DNA of 8,292 nucleotides from Lachnospiraceae bacterium. GTDB taxonomy: Bacteria > Bacillota > Clostridia > Lachnospirales > Lachnospiraceae. Below, piece by piece: positions 1 through 6,090 of this stretch. The stretch lies in contig JAJBTR010000224.1 of the NCBI GenBank assembly GCA_020860745.1, forward strand, positions 1-8,292, given 5' to 3'. Position numbers and translations under genes: made by a program. How positions within the stretch are numbered: position 1 is the first letter of the stretch; each line of letters opens with the position of its first letter. The notes beneath the pieces are model-generated. The model made no database searches, had not been told where the DNA came from, and worked only from the letters and a program-made list of their open reading frames with translations.

Positions 1-24
1 GGGTACATGTTAGAAGAAGTACCC
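1..24. repeat. Short inverted repeat upstream of tRNA-Asn
   Basis: GGGTAC (1-6) and GTACCC (19-24) are perfect complements separated by 12 bases. No T-run follows, so this is not a convincing terminator. It may be the visible end of a longer structure that begins outside the window, or chance. The function is unknown. Confidence 0.25.
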
Positions 25-31
25 GTAATAA

Positions 32-103
32 TCCTCGATAGCTCAATGGTAGAGCCCGCGGCTGTTAACCGCGTTGTTGCAGGTTCGAGTCCCGCTCGGG
101 GAG
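32..103 (+). tRNA. tRNA-Asn (anticodon GTT)
   Basis: A full cloverleaf can be drawn. The acceptor stem 32-38 pairs with 96-102 (one G-U). The D stem is GCTC 41-44 with GAGC 52-55. The anticodon stem 57-61 pairs with 69-73 around loop CTGTTAA, with anticodon GTT at 64-66. The T stem 79-83 pairs with 91-95 around TTCGAGT. The discriminator base is G103 and no CCA end is encoded, so it would be added after transcription. One oddity is an A81-C93 mismatch in the middle of the T stem. The gene decodes AAC/AAU asparagine codons. It is followed three bases later by an intrinsic terminator, so it is the last or only gene of its transcript. Confidence 0.95.
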
Positions 104-105
104 TG

Positions 106-144
106 AAAGACCATGTGAATGTTACGTTCATATGGTCTTTTTTT
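106..144 (+). terminator. Rho-independent terminator of tRNA-Asn
   Basis: A 14-bp stem joins 106-119 with 127-140, perfect except for one G-U pair, around a 7-base loop. The 3' arm runs into an uninterrupted T-run at 138-144. This is a textbook intrinsic terminator placed immediately after the tRNA. The A-rich 5' flank is partly complementary to the T-run, but the reverse-strand tail lacks a long T stretch, so it is mainly a + strand terminator. Confidence 0.92.
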
Positions 145-145
145 G

Positions 146-161
146 TGCGCCTGGCGGCGCA
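146..161. repeat. Small GC-rich hairpin
   Basis: TGCGCC (146-151) and GGCGCA (156-161) form a perfect 6-bp stem with a TGGC loop, directly behind the tRNA terminator. No T-run follows it. It may back up the terminator or be incidental. No function can be assigned. Confidence 0.35.
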
Positions 162-227
162 AGTTTCTGAATTAACTTATAAAACAAAAATATTTCTAAT
201 AATACGTCCGAAACAGGGCAAAAAAGT

Positions 228-257
228 CTGTCATTTTATCACAAAAACAGGTATAAT
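228..257 (+). promoter_or_regulatory. Candidate sigma-A promoter for the GH3 gene or cluster
   Basis: A perfect TATAAT (-10) lies at 252-257. An 18-base spacer separates it from CTGTCA (228-233), which matches the TTGACA -35 consensus at four of six positions. There is no TGn extension. Transcription would start near 264, giving a leader of about 155 nt before the GH3 start codon. The leader length and the dyad-symmetric sequences on the start site suggest regulation. The -35 is weak, so an activator may be required. This is the best promoter-like sequence between the tRNA terminator and the GH3 gene. Confidence 0.55.
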
Positions 258-267
258 CATTAATGAT
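256..267. promoter_or_regulatory. 12-bp perfect palindrome on the -10/start region (candidate operator)
   Basis: ATCATTAATGAT is its own reverse complement. It overlaps the last two bases of the candidate -10 box and covers the predicted start of transcription, a classic repressor position. The regulator is unknown. The segment is AT-rich, which raises the chance of a random palindrome. Confidence 0.35.
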
Positions 268-268
268 A

Positions 269-290
269 TTGCATTATTTTAATGATGCAA
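269..290. promoter_or_regulatory. 22-bp near-perfect dyad, candidate operator
   Basis: TTGCAT at 269-274 and ATGCAA at 285-290 are outer arms, and ATT (276-278) with AAT (281-283) continues the symmetry. Nine of eleven opposing pairs are Watson-Crick, one is T/G, and only the central T/T fails. The site lies just downstream of the predicted transcription start and next to the palindrome at 256-267. TTAATGAT occurs in both sites, 19 bp apart, close to two helical turns. A sugar-responsive regulator bound as a dimer or tetramer would fit, but no regulator gene is visible. At RNA level it could also form a weak hairpin. Confidence 0.4.
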
Positions 291-314
291 AGAAAGAAGT
301 GATTTTGTCAATAT

Positions 315-380
315 TGTAGCCGATTACCGCAGGTGACCTTGCGCAAAAGTATACGCAGGGCAGACCTGTCATAATCGACA
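315..380 (+). ncRNA. Structured 5' leader: long imperfect stem-loop (unassigned)
   Basis: The two halves fold on each other over 66 nt. From outside in: TGT 315-317 with ACA 378-380, bulge 318-320; CGATTA 321-326 with TAATCG 372-377; a 2x2 internal loop; GCAGGT 329-334 with ACCTGT 364-369 (one G-U); a 2x3 internal loop containing G335, A336 and C361, A362, G363; CCTTGCG 337-343 with CGCAGGG 354-360 (one G-U); and a 10-base apical loop CAAAAGTATA (344-353). That is 22 pairs, ending 40 nt before the GH3 start. It sits inside the predicted leader RNA. It matches no riboswitch class that I recognise. It could be a cis-regulatory RNA, a protein-binding hairpin, or an mRNA-stabilising element. There is no T-run after it, so it is not a terminator by itself. 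Confidence 0.45.
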
Positions 381-420
381 CTTTATTTTAAATAATTTAA
401 CTTCAGGAGGAGAAAATACT

Positions 421-2130
421 ATGGTTGACGTGAAAGCAGCACCTTTTCATCTGACGGAGGAAAAGGAACAGTGGGTAAAGGATACTCTGGCGTCCATGGA
501 TATGGAGGAGAAGGTCGGACAGATGTTCTGCCCGATCGGAGGCAATATTGAGGAGGGGTTTTTAAAAGAATTTCTGGATGAATTTCATCCGGGAGCGATG
601 CTCTACCGCCCGATGTCAGCAAAGGAGGTGCGCAGCACACACAAGTTTTTGCAGGAGAATTCCCGGATTCCGCTGCTTTTCGGAGCGAACCTGGAGTCCG
701 GCGGCAACGGTATCTGTGCGGACGGTACCTATTTTTCCCGTCCGATGGGCGTTGCGGCAACAGATAATCCGGTTCATGCATACCGGCTGGGGGCAATCTC
801 CGGTAAGGAAGCACACGCCGTGGGCTGTAACTGGGCATTTGCACCGATCTGTGATCTGGATATGAATTATCGAAATCCGATTATGAACGTGAGAACGTTT
901 GGCAGCTGTCAGGAACGGGTGACTTCTTTTGTAAAAGAGCAGTTAAAAGGCTTAGCGGAGTACGGTGTAGCGGCAGCGGTGAAGCATTTTCCGGGGGACG
1001 GCGTGGATGAGAGAGATCAGCATCTGGTCAGCACAGTGAACAGCCTTTCCGTAGAAGAATGGGATGCTACTTACGGCGCAGTCTGGCAGGAGGTTGTCAA
1101 TGCAGATACTCTTTCTGTTATGGTAGGACATATCATGCAGCCGGCGTATAGTAAATTTTTCAATCCCGATCTGAAGGATGAGGATATTCTGCCGGCTACC
1201 CTTTCGAAAGAATTGTTGCAGGGATTGCTGCGCGGCAAGCTGGGATTCAACGGCATGATTGTCACGGATGCGACGCCGATGATCGGATTTAATACATTTA
1301 TGCCGAGACAGGAAGCGGTTCCGGATTCGATTGCGGCGGGATGTGACATGATCCTCTTTAATAAGGATATCCGTGAAGATTACCAGGCCGTGCGGGATGC
1401 AATCACGGACGGGCGTCTCACCATGGAGCGCGTGGATGAGGCAGTTACCCGCATTCTGGCGATGAAAGCCGCGATGGATTTGCCGGAAATGCAGAAAGCG
1501 GGTACGCTTGTAGGAGGAGAAGAGGAACTGGCCTGCGTTTCCTGTGCAGAGCATATGGAGTGGGCGAAGGAATGTGCGGATGATTGTGTGACACTGGTGA
1601 AAGACACCCAGAATCTGCTTCCGATTTCCCCGGAAAAATATAAAAAGATTCGTCTGTACCTGTTGGAAGACCGTATCGGCGGCGGCTTTAAGGATGGCGA
1701 AAGCGCCACGGATAAGATTAAGGAAAAGCTGGAGAAGGAGGGGTTCGAGGTGTCCCTTTATGATTATTCGAAGCCTGATTTTTACGAGATGTTTGAGGGC
1801 GGCGTGGCTGATATCAAGAGCAAATTTGATCTGACTATTTATGTGGCTTGCATTGATACGGCCAGCAATCAGTCTGTGCGCAGGATTGACTGGGTGCACC
1901 TGATGGCTGCGGACGCTCCGTGGTTTATCAATGAGGTACCGGTGATGTTTGTATCCATTGCAAACCCATATCACCTGGTAGATGTGCCCATGGTAAAGAC
2001 CTTTATCAATGCTTATACTCCTACAGAGACAGTGATCGATCAGGTGATCGATAAAGTTATGGGAAGATCGGAGTTTAAGGGTGTGAATCCGGTAGATCCG
2101 TTCTGCGGAATCTGGGGAGCAGAATTCTAA
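421..2130 (+). CDS. Glycoside hydrolase family 3 enzyme with NagZ/YbbD-type catalytic dyad
   Basis: The product has 569 residues with no signal peptide or membrane segment, so it should be cytoplasmic. The N-terminal half is a GH3 TIM-barrel with KHFPGDG at 188-194, followed by D199-Q-H201. This DxH is the aspartate-histidine acid/base dyad known from NagZ, YbbD and beta-N-acetylglucosaminidase-type GH3 enzymes. The nucleophile should be D283 in IVTDA, and the His-to-Asp distance resembles that of YbbD. NPI...VRTFG, around residues 157-166, is the usual sugar-binding arginine region. Residues from about 375 to the end form the alpha/beta sandwich (VTLVKDTQNLLPI onward), so it has the two-domain form and is longer than single-domain NagZ. 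Likely activity: removal of a beta-linked sugar, possibly N-acetylhexosamine; some relatives are phosphorylases, so the exact substrate is open. AGGAGG at 405-410 lies 10 nt before the ATG. It is first in a cluster with an MBL-fold hydrolase and a rhamnosidase. Confidence 0.85.
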   Translation: MVDVKAAPFHLTEEKEQWVKDTLASMDMEEKVGQMFCPIGGNIEEGFLKEFLDEFHPGAMLYRPMSAKEVRSTHKFLQENSRIPLLFGANLESGGNGICADGTYFSRPMGVAATDNPVHAYRLGAISGKEAHAVGCNWAFAPICDLDMNYRNPIMNVRTFGSCQERVTSFVKEQLKGLAEYGVAAAVKHFPGDGVDERDQHLVSTVNSLSVEEWDATYGAVWQEVVNADTLSVMVGHIMQPAYSKFFNPDLKDEDILPATLSKELLQGLLRGKLGFNGMIVTDATPMIGFNTFMPRQEAVPDSIAAGCDMILFNKDIREDYQAVRDAITDGRLTMERVDEAVTRILAMKAAMDLPEMQKAGTLVGGEEELACVSCAEHMEWAKECADDCVTLVKDTQNLLPISPEKYKKIRLYLLEDRIGGGFKDGESATDKIKEKLEKEGFEVSLYDYSKPDFYEMFEGGVADIKSKFDLTIYVACIDTASNQSVRRIDWVHLMAADAPWFINEVPVMFVSIANPYHLVDVPMVKTFINAYTPTETVIDQVIDKVMGRSEFKGVNPVDPFCGIWGAEF

Positions 2131-2197
2131 GGAACCGAGTATGATATGGAGAAAAAGACAAGCAATATAAAAAGTATTTTTGAACAGATTCTTAGAG

Positions 2198-2217
2198 GGG
2201 GCAAGTGCTTTTGCCCC
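2198..2217. repeat. GC-rich hairpin between GH3 and MBL genes
   Basis: GGGGCAA (2198-2204) and TTGCCCC (2211-2217) form a perfect 7-bp stem around a GTGCTT loop. It lies in the 172-bp gap between the two genes. No T-run follows on either strand, so it is not a normal intrinsic terminator. It may mark a processing or stability site that sets the ratio of upstream to downstream mRNA, or act as a leaky terminator. I see no good promoter in this gap, so read-through from the GH3 promoter is the simplest model. Confidence 0.45.
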
Positions 2218-2302
2218 GGAACATCATATGTATGAAACATTTGTCATTTAAATCTATAGAATGAAAGTGATGAGTTACGATTATTAAAAAAGGAGGAAAA
2301 CT

Positions 2303-3157
2303 ATGGAACCGTCATTAGAGCAGATTTTCGGAAGTTATGTAGCCTGGCAGGCAAAAGAAGACACATGGTTTATCAATTTTATGAACGGCAGTGAAAATAT
2401 GTATTTGCTGGAAGGGGAGGAGAAAGCTCTCCTGATCGACACCGGATACGCAGTGGGAAATCTGCGTGCGTTTGTGGAAAAGCTGACCGACAAGCCGATT
2501 CTTGTGGTGAATACACACTATCATCCGGATCATGCGGCCGGCAACGGCGAGTTTGAGGAAGTGATGATGCACTGGAATTATAAGGTAGACGAGCCGTCTG
2601 TGACTGCTCCGGGAAGCGGTCCGTTTCCGATTGAGTCGCTTCCGCATCCGGATTACAAAAAAATCCTCTTAAAAGATGGAGATGTCATTGAACTGGGAGA
2701 GAGAACGATTGAGGTTCTCGAAGCGCTTCCGGCCCATTGCAACAGTTCTCTGTTTTTCCTGGATCGGAAAGAGCGGATGGTATTCTGCGGCGATGATTTT
2801 GAGGCGGCGCAGGTCATGATGTATGACAATTCGAACAACCCGGACGCGCCTTACGAGGTGAATGAGAGACTGCAGAATCTGCGTGCGAACGCGGCGCGCT
2901 TAAAAGACCTGTCGGATCAGTACGATTGGCTTCTGCCGAATCACAATGGTTATCCCATCGCCAAAAGTTATCTGGATGACTTCATCGGCCTGGTGGATGC
3001 TGTATATGCCGGTACGGCTGTTGTTGAGGATAAACTGAATCATCCGTTTGTGGAGATGGATCCGAAGGCGCCGTTCCTCTGCCGTGTAAGGTTTGGTAAG
3101 ACAAGCATATTTATCCGGAAAGATGAGCTGATGAAAGCATATGGAAAGGGAAAATGA
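2303..3157 (+). CDS. MBL-fold metallo-hydrolase (substrate unknown)
   Basis: The product has 284 residues with no signal peptide. The metallo-beta-lactamase-fold signature is complete: H72-Y-H74-P-D76-H77 (in NTHYHPDHAAGN), a third-strand histidine H145 in ALPAHCNSS, the bridging aspartate in FCGDD (D164 or D165), and H214 in LPNHNGYP. This set binds two metal ions, so the enzyme should be an active hydrolase of the glyoxalase II/lactonase-like type acting on thioesters, lactones or other esters. The residue after H145 is Cys, unlike the common HT-PG pattern of glyoxalase II. The start is well supported by AGGAGG at 2291-2296, six bases before the ATG. The next gene, a rhamnosidase, begins one base after this stop, so the two are translationally coupled and probably serve one pathway. 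A role on a sugar lactone or an ester-linked glycoside decoration is inference only. Confidence 0.85.
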   Translation: MEPSLEQIFGSYVAWQAKEDTWFINFMNGSENMYLLEGEEKALLIDTGYAVGNLRAFVEKLTDKPILVVNTHYHPDHAAGNGEFEEVMMHWNYKVDEPSVTAPGSGPFPIESLPHPDYKKILLKDGDVIELGERTIEVLEALPAHCNSSLFFLDRKERMVFCGDDFEAAQVMMYDNSNNPDAPYEVNERLQNLRANAARLKDLSDQYDWLLPNHNGYPIAKSYLDDFIGLVDAVYAGTAVVEDKLNHPFVEMDPKAPFLCRVRFGKTSIFIRKDELMKAYGKGK

Positions 3158-3158
3158 A

Positions 3159-5891
3159 GTGAAGATTACAGGGTTAAAAACGAATCATCTGACAAATCCG
3201 CTTGGGTTTGACATCCGGATTCCCACGGTTTCTTTCCGCGTGGAGGAGACGGAGGGGAAGCATCCGGAGGCGATCCGGATTCGGGCAGCAACAGAGCCGG
3301 ATTTTTCTGATATTGTCTATGATTCCGGGAAAAAGCCGGATATCCGGATGGCGGGAGAGCGGCTGGCTGTCGATCTTGAACCGCGTACCCGGTATTACTG
3401 GAAAACAGAAGTGTGGGCGGACAACGGCGACTATGCGGAGAGCGAAACCGCCTGGTTTGAGACGGCCAAAATGGACGAAGCCTGGGATGCGAAGTGGATC
3501 GGCAGCTGTGTGCTGGGAGAAAGCAGTCCGGTATTTCGGAAAGAGTTTACGACAGAGAAAACGTATAAGACCGGCAGAATCTATGTGACCGGGCTTGGGT
3601 TATATGAGCTGTATCTGGATGGGGAGCGTGTCGGGAATGAATATCTGGCTCCCGGCTGCACGGATTACAACCAGTGGATACAGTACCAGACCTACGAGAC
3701 GGAAGTAAAACCCGGTCAGCATAAGCTGGAAGTTTACCTGGCGGACGGCTGGTATAAGGGGCGTTTCGGGCTGGATAAGGCGGAGAACGTGTATGGGGAT
3801 CAGTGCATGATGCTTCTCGAGCTGATTCTTAAGGATGCCGATGGCAATGAGGTAAAGGTGGTATCCGATGAGTCCTGGACCGTGTCTGCCAGCGACATTA
3901 TGTCCAGCAGCATTTATGATGGCGAGGTTTATGTGCCGTCTTCGGGCAAAAAAAACTGGTATCCTGCGGAGCTGATTGATGGACCTACTGAGAAACTGTG
4001 TGCCAGATATAGTCAGCCGGTGGTGGTAAAAGAGACGCGGACGCCGAAGATTCTTACCACACCTGCAGGGGAGACCGTGCTCGATATGGAGCAGAATATG
4101 GCAGGCTTCGTCCGTTTTTATGTGGATGAACCAAAAGGAACCCGGATCCGCATGCAGTTCGGAGAGGTATTGCAGGACGGGAACTTCTACCGCGACAACC
4201 TGCGCACCGCGAAAGCGGAATTTGTCTATGTATCGGATGGGATTGCGAAAGAAGTCGGACCGCATTTTACCTATTACGGATTCCGTTACGTGAAAGTAGA
4301 GGGATTTACGAAGGAGATTCAGGCGGAGCAGTTTACGGGCTGTGTTCTTTATACGGACCTGGAACAGACCGGCTGGATTTCCACCAGCGATGAAAAGGTA
4401 AACCAGCTCATTTCCAATGCTTTCTGGGGACAGAAGTGCAACTATGTGGATGTGCCGACAGACTGCCCGCAGCGGGATGAGCGGATGGGATGGACCGCCG
4501 ACACCCAGGTGTTCTCGGGTACAGCCTGCTTTAATATGGACAGCTATAATTTCCTGCGGAAGTTCTGTCATGATTTATATGAGACACAGAAAGAACTGGG
4601 ACATGTGACAGCTGTAGTACCGGCGTTCCATGAAGATGGACCAACCTGTTCTGTCTGGGGCGACGCGGCGACAATTATCCCATGGAATCTTTATCTGTAC
4701 TATGGTGATGTATCGATTCTGGAGGAGCAGTTTGATAGCATGTGCCGGTGGGTCGATTATATCAAAGGGATTGATGAAGCGACAGGCGGCAGACGCTTCT
4801 GGGATGTGGGATTCCACTTCGGAGACTGGCTGGCGCTGGACGGTGAGGGCGACGATACGTTCAAGGGTTCCACGGAAGACGGCTACATTGCGACCGCTTA
4901 TTATTATAATTCTTCGAAAATTGTCTCGAAAGCGGCGAAAATTCTCGGAAAAACGGAGGAGGCAGCTTATTACGGAACGCTTGCCGGGGAAATTAAGCAG
5001 GCTATGCAGGCAGAGTATTTCACCGCCAACGGCCGTCTGGCCCTGACGACGCAGACCGCTTATGCACTGGCGCTTTACATGGATTTTGCGCCGGAGGGAA
5101 GCAAGGAGCGCATCGCGGAATTTTTAAAAGAAAAGTTAAAAGTCAACAGGGGATATTTAAAGACGGGATTTGTGGGAACTTATATTCTGAATAAGGTGCT
5201 TTCCGATTACGGCAACAATGATCTGGCCTATAAGCTGTTGTTGAATGAGGATTGTCCGAGCTGGCTGTATGCGGTCAATATGGGTGCGACAACCATCTGG
5301 GAGCGGTGGAATTCCATTCTTCCTGACGGGAAAATCAGCGGGACGGAGATGAATTCTTTAAATCACTACTCCTACGGCAGTGTTCTGGAATGGATGTACC
5401 GGAATATGGCCGGGATTCATCTCTGTGAGGATCACCCCGGTTTTGAGCAGGTGCTGATTGCACCTCAGCCGGATTACCGGATTACCTCCTGCGATATGAA
5501 GTATGTGTCGGTATCGGGAACCTATGAAATTCACTGGAAAGTGGAAAAGACCGGTGAGTTTGATCTTGCGGTGGAGATTCCGTTTGACTGCTGCGCCACG
5601 GTGAAACTTCCCAACACAGATCAGGGTCCGGTGCAGGTGGAGAGCGGACGGCATGAGTTCCGCTATCTGCCGGAGACGCCGATCATTAAGGTGTATTCCT
5701 GCCAGTCGTCGTTCAACGACCTGGCGGAAGGAGAGAAATCCCTTGCGGTATTGGAACAGTATGTGCCCGGCTGGCAGGGAGTTCCGGTTCCGATGCGGGA
5801 TATGACGCTGGAACAGCTGAACGACACGCCGTTTGTAAATCTGACAGGTGAGCAGATGGAAGCGATAAATGCGCAGCTGAAGATGTGCTGA
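3159..5891 (+). CDS. GH78 alpha-L-rhamnosidase
   Basis: Hydrolyses terminal alpha-L-rhamnose from oligosaccharides or plant glycosides by inversion. I prefer the GTG at 3159 (910 residues): AAGGG at 3146-3150 is 8 nt upstream and the product then begins VKITGLKTNHLTNPLGF, typical for the family. The ATG at 3141 (916 residues, overlapping the previous gene) has no ribosome site. Domains in GTG numbering, approximate: Ig-like 20-105, N-terminal beta domain 115-285, concanavalin-like domain 290-400, (alpha/alpha)6 barrel 405-760, C-terminal beta sheet 765-848. The barrel carries DCPQRDERMGWTAD (D435, D440, E441, D448), the region of the general acid, and GATTIWERW (E715), the likely general base, followed by MNSLNHYSYGSV. 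No signal peptide is present, so it is intracellular and acts on imported substrates. Residues 850-910 form an extra helical tail beyond the usual family end. Confidence 0.93.
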   Translation: MKITGLKTNHLTNPLGFDIRIPTVSFRVEETEGKHPEAIRIRAATEPDFSDIVYDSGKKPDIRMAGERLAVDLEPRTRYYWKTEVWADNGDYAESETAWFETAKMDEAWDAKWIGSCVLGESSPVFRKEFTTEKTYKTGRIYVTGLGLYELYLDGERVGNEYLAPGCTDYNQWIQYQTYETEVKPGQHKLEVYLADGWYKGRFGLDKAENVYGDQCMMLLELILKDADGNEVKVVSDESWTVSASDIMSSSIYDGEVYVPSSGKKNWYPAELIDGPTEKLCARYSQPVVVKETRTPKILTTPAGETVLDMEQNMAGFVRFYVDEPKGTRIRMQFGEVLQDGNFYRDNLRTAKAEFVYVSDGIAKEVGPHFTYYGFRYVKVEGFTKEIQAEQFTGCVLYTDLEQTGWISTSDEKVNQLISNAFWGQKCNYVDVPTDCPQRDERMGWTADTQVFSGTACFNMDSYNFLRKFCHDLYETQKELGHVTAVVPAFHEDGPTCSVWGDAATIIPWNLYLYYGDVSILEEQFDSMCRWVDYIKGIDEATGGRRFWDVGFHFGDWLALDGEGDDTFKGSTEDGYIATAYYYNSSKIVSKAAKILGKTEEAAYYGTLAGEIKQAMQAEYFTANGRLALTTQTAYALALYMDFAPEGSKERIAEFLKEKLKVNRGYLKTGFVGTYILNKVLSDYGNNDLAYKLLLNEDCPSWLYAVNMGATTIWERWNSILPDGKISGTEMNSLNHYSYGSVLEWMYRNMAGIHLCEDHPGFEQVLIAPQPDYRITSCDMKYVSVSGTYEIHWKVEKTGEFDLAVEIPFDCCATVKLPNTDQGPVQVESGRHEFRYLPETPIIKVYSCQSSFNDLAEGEKSLAVLEQYVPGWQGVPVPMRDMTLEQLNDTPFVNLTGEQMEAINAQLKMC

Positions 5892-5922
5892 CAATGGAGA
5901 AGTTTATCATTTTGCCTGTACA

Positions 5923-5972
5923 GGATAAGGAAGAGGTTGTATGACAATATGCCGTTAACATCTTCCTTATCC
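5923..5972. repeat. 12-bp perfect inverted repeat after the rhamnosidase
   Basis: GGATAAGGAAGA (5923-5934) and TCTTCCTTATCC (5961-5972) are exact reverse complements around a 26-base loop that itself contains TTGT-ATG-ACAA (5937-5947). It lies 31 bases after the stop codon and ends 34 bases before the -35 box of the next unit. The following bases, GTCAATAAATTTT, are only weakly T-rich, so termination may be imperfect or factor-dependent. It probably marks the 3' end of the glycosidase mRNA. A protein-binding role is the alternative. Confidence 0.55.
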
Positions 5973-6005
5973 GTCAATAAATTTTGCTATCATAGGACTT
6001 CTCCC

Positions 6006-6034
6006 TTGACAGAAAATCGGAATTTCGATATGCT
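6006..6034 (+). promoter_or_regulatory. Sigma-A promoter of the accDA gene
   Basis: A perfect TTGACA -35 (6006-6011) is followed by a 17-base spacer and TATGCT (6029-6034, four of six matches to TATAAT). Transcription should start near 6041. The promoter sits between the end of the glycosidase cluster and the carboxylase, so accDA is a separate unit. A FabT-like dyad lies just downstream of the predicted start. Confidence 0.75.
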
Positions 6035-6049
6035 TTGATAAGAGAAAAG

Positions 6050-6062
6050 TTTGAATATCAAA
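6050..6062. promoter_or_regulatory. FabT-like operator (TTTGA-ATA-TCAAA)
   Basis: Perfect 5-bp arms TTTGA and TCAAA flank ATA. The surrounding 17 bases (6048-6064) match the FabT box, as I recall it (ANTTTGATTATCAAATT), at 14 of 16 informative positions. FabT is a MarR-family repressor of fatty acid synthesis genes in Firmicutes, modulated by acyl-ACP. The site lies about 10 bp downstream of the predicted start and 28 bp before the ATG, a fitting repressor position for a fatty acid synthesis gene. Extra half-sites TTTGAT (6034-6039) and ATCAAA (6066-6071) flank it and could allow cooperative binding. The regulator gene is not in the window. Confidence 0.65.
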
Positions 6063-6090
6063 ATAATCAAAAGCGGAGGTTAAGGGAGAG

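Noticed and set aside
79..103. tRNA 3' end as an integration (att) site for a mobile island
   Set aside because: I found no second copy of the tRNA 3' sequence in the window and no integrase or other mobility gene.
7..282. Open frame of 91 codons on the + strand over the tRNA
   Set aside because: It runs through the tRNA-Asn gene and its terminator, has no ribosome site, and its product resembles no known family.
315..328. Possible CcpA (cre) or LacI-type site with a central CG
   Set aside because: It mismatches the cre consensus at three positions, two next to the central CG, and it forms part of the longer stem-loop, which explains the partial symmetry better.
952..1974. Long antisense open frame (340 codons) within the GH3 gene
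   Set aside because: It lies wholly inside a well-supported gene and its product is rich in His, Arg and Ile as expected from reverse-complemented coding sequence. No ribosome site or domain is visible.
2169..2181. AAAAA-GTA-TTTTT as a terminator after GH3
   Set aside because: The stem is only five A-T pairs, too weak for intrinsic termination.
2146..2235. 29-codon frame between GH3 and MBL genes (begins MEKKTSNIKSIF)
   Set aside because: Only a weak AAGGAA lies 11 bases upstream and the frame is very short. It was not called as a gene, though it is mentioned as part of the gap.
3600..4571. Antisense open frame (323 codons) within the rhamnosidase
   Set aside because: Same reasoning: complete overlap with conserved GH78 sequence and a low-information, His/Arg-rich product.
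5894..5944. 16-codon frame right after the rhamnosidase stop
   Set aside because: Too short, no ribosome site, and it overlaps the inverted repeat.
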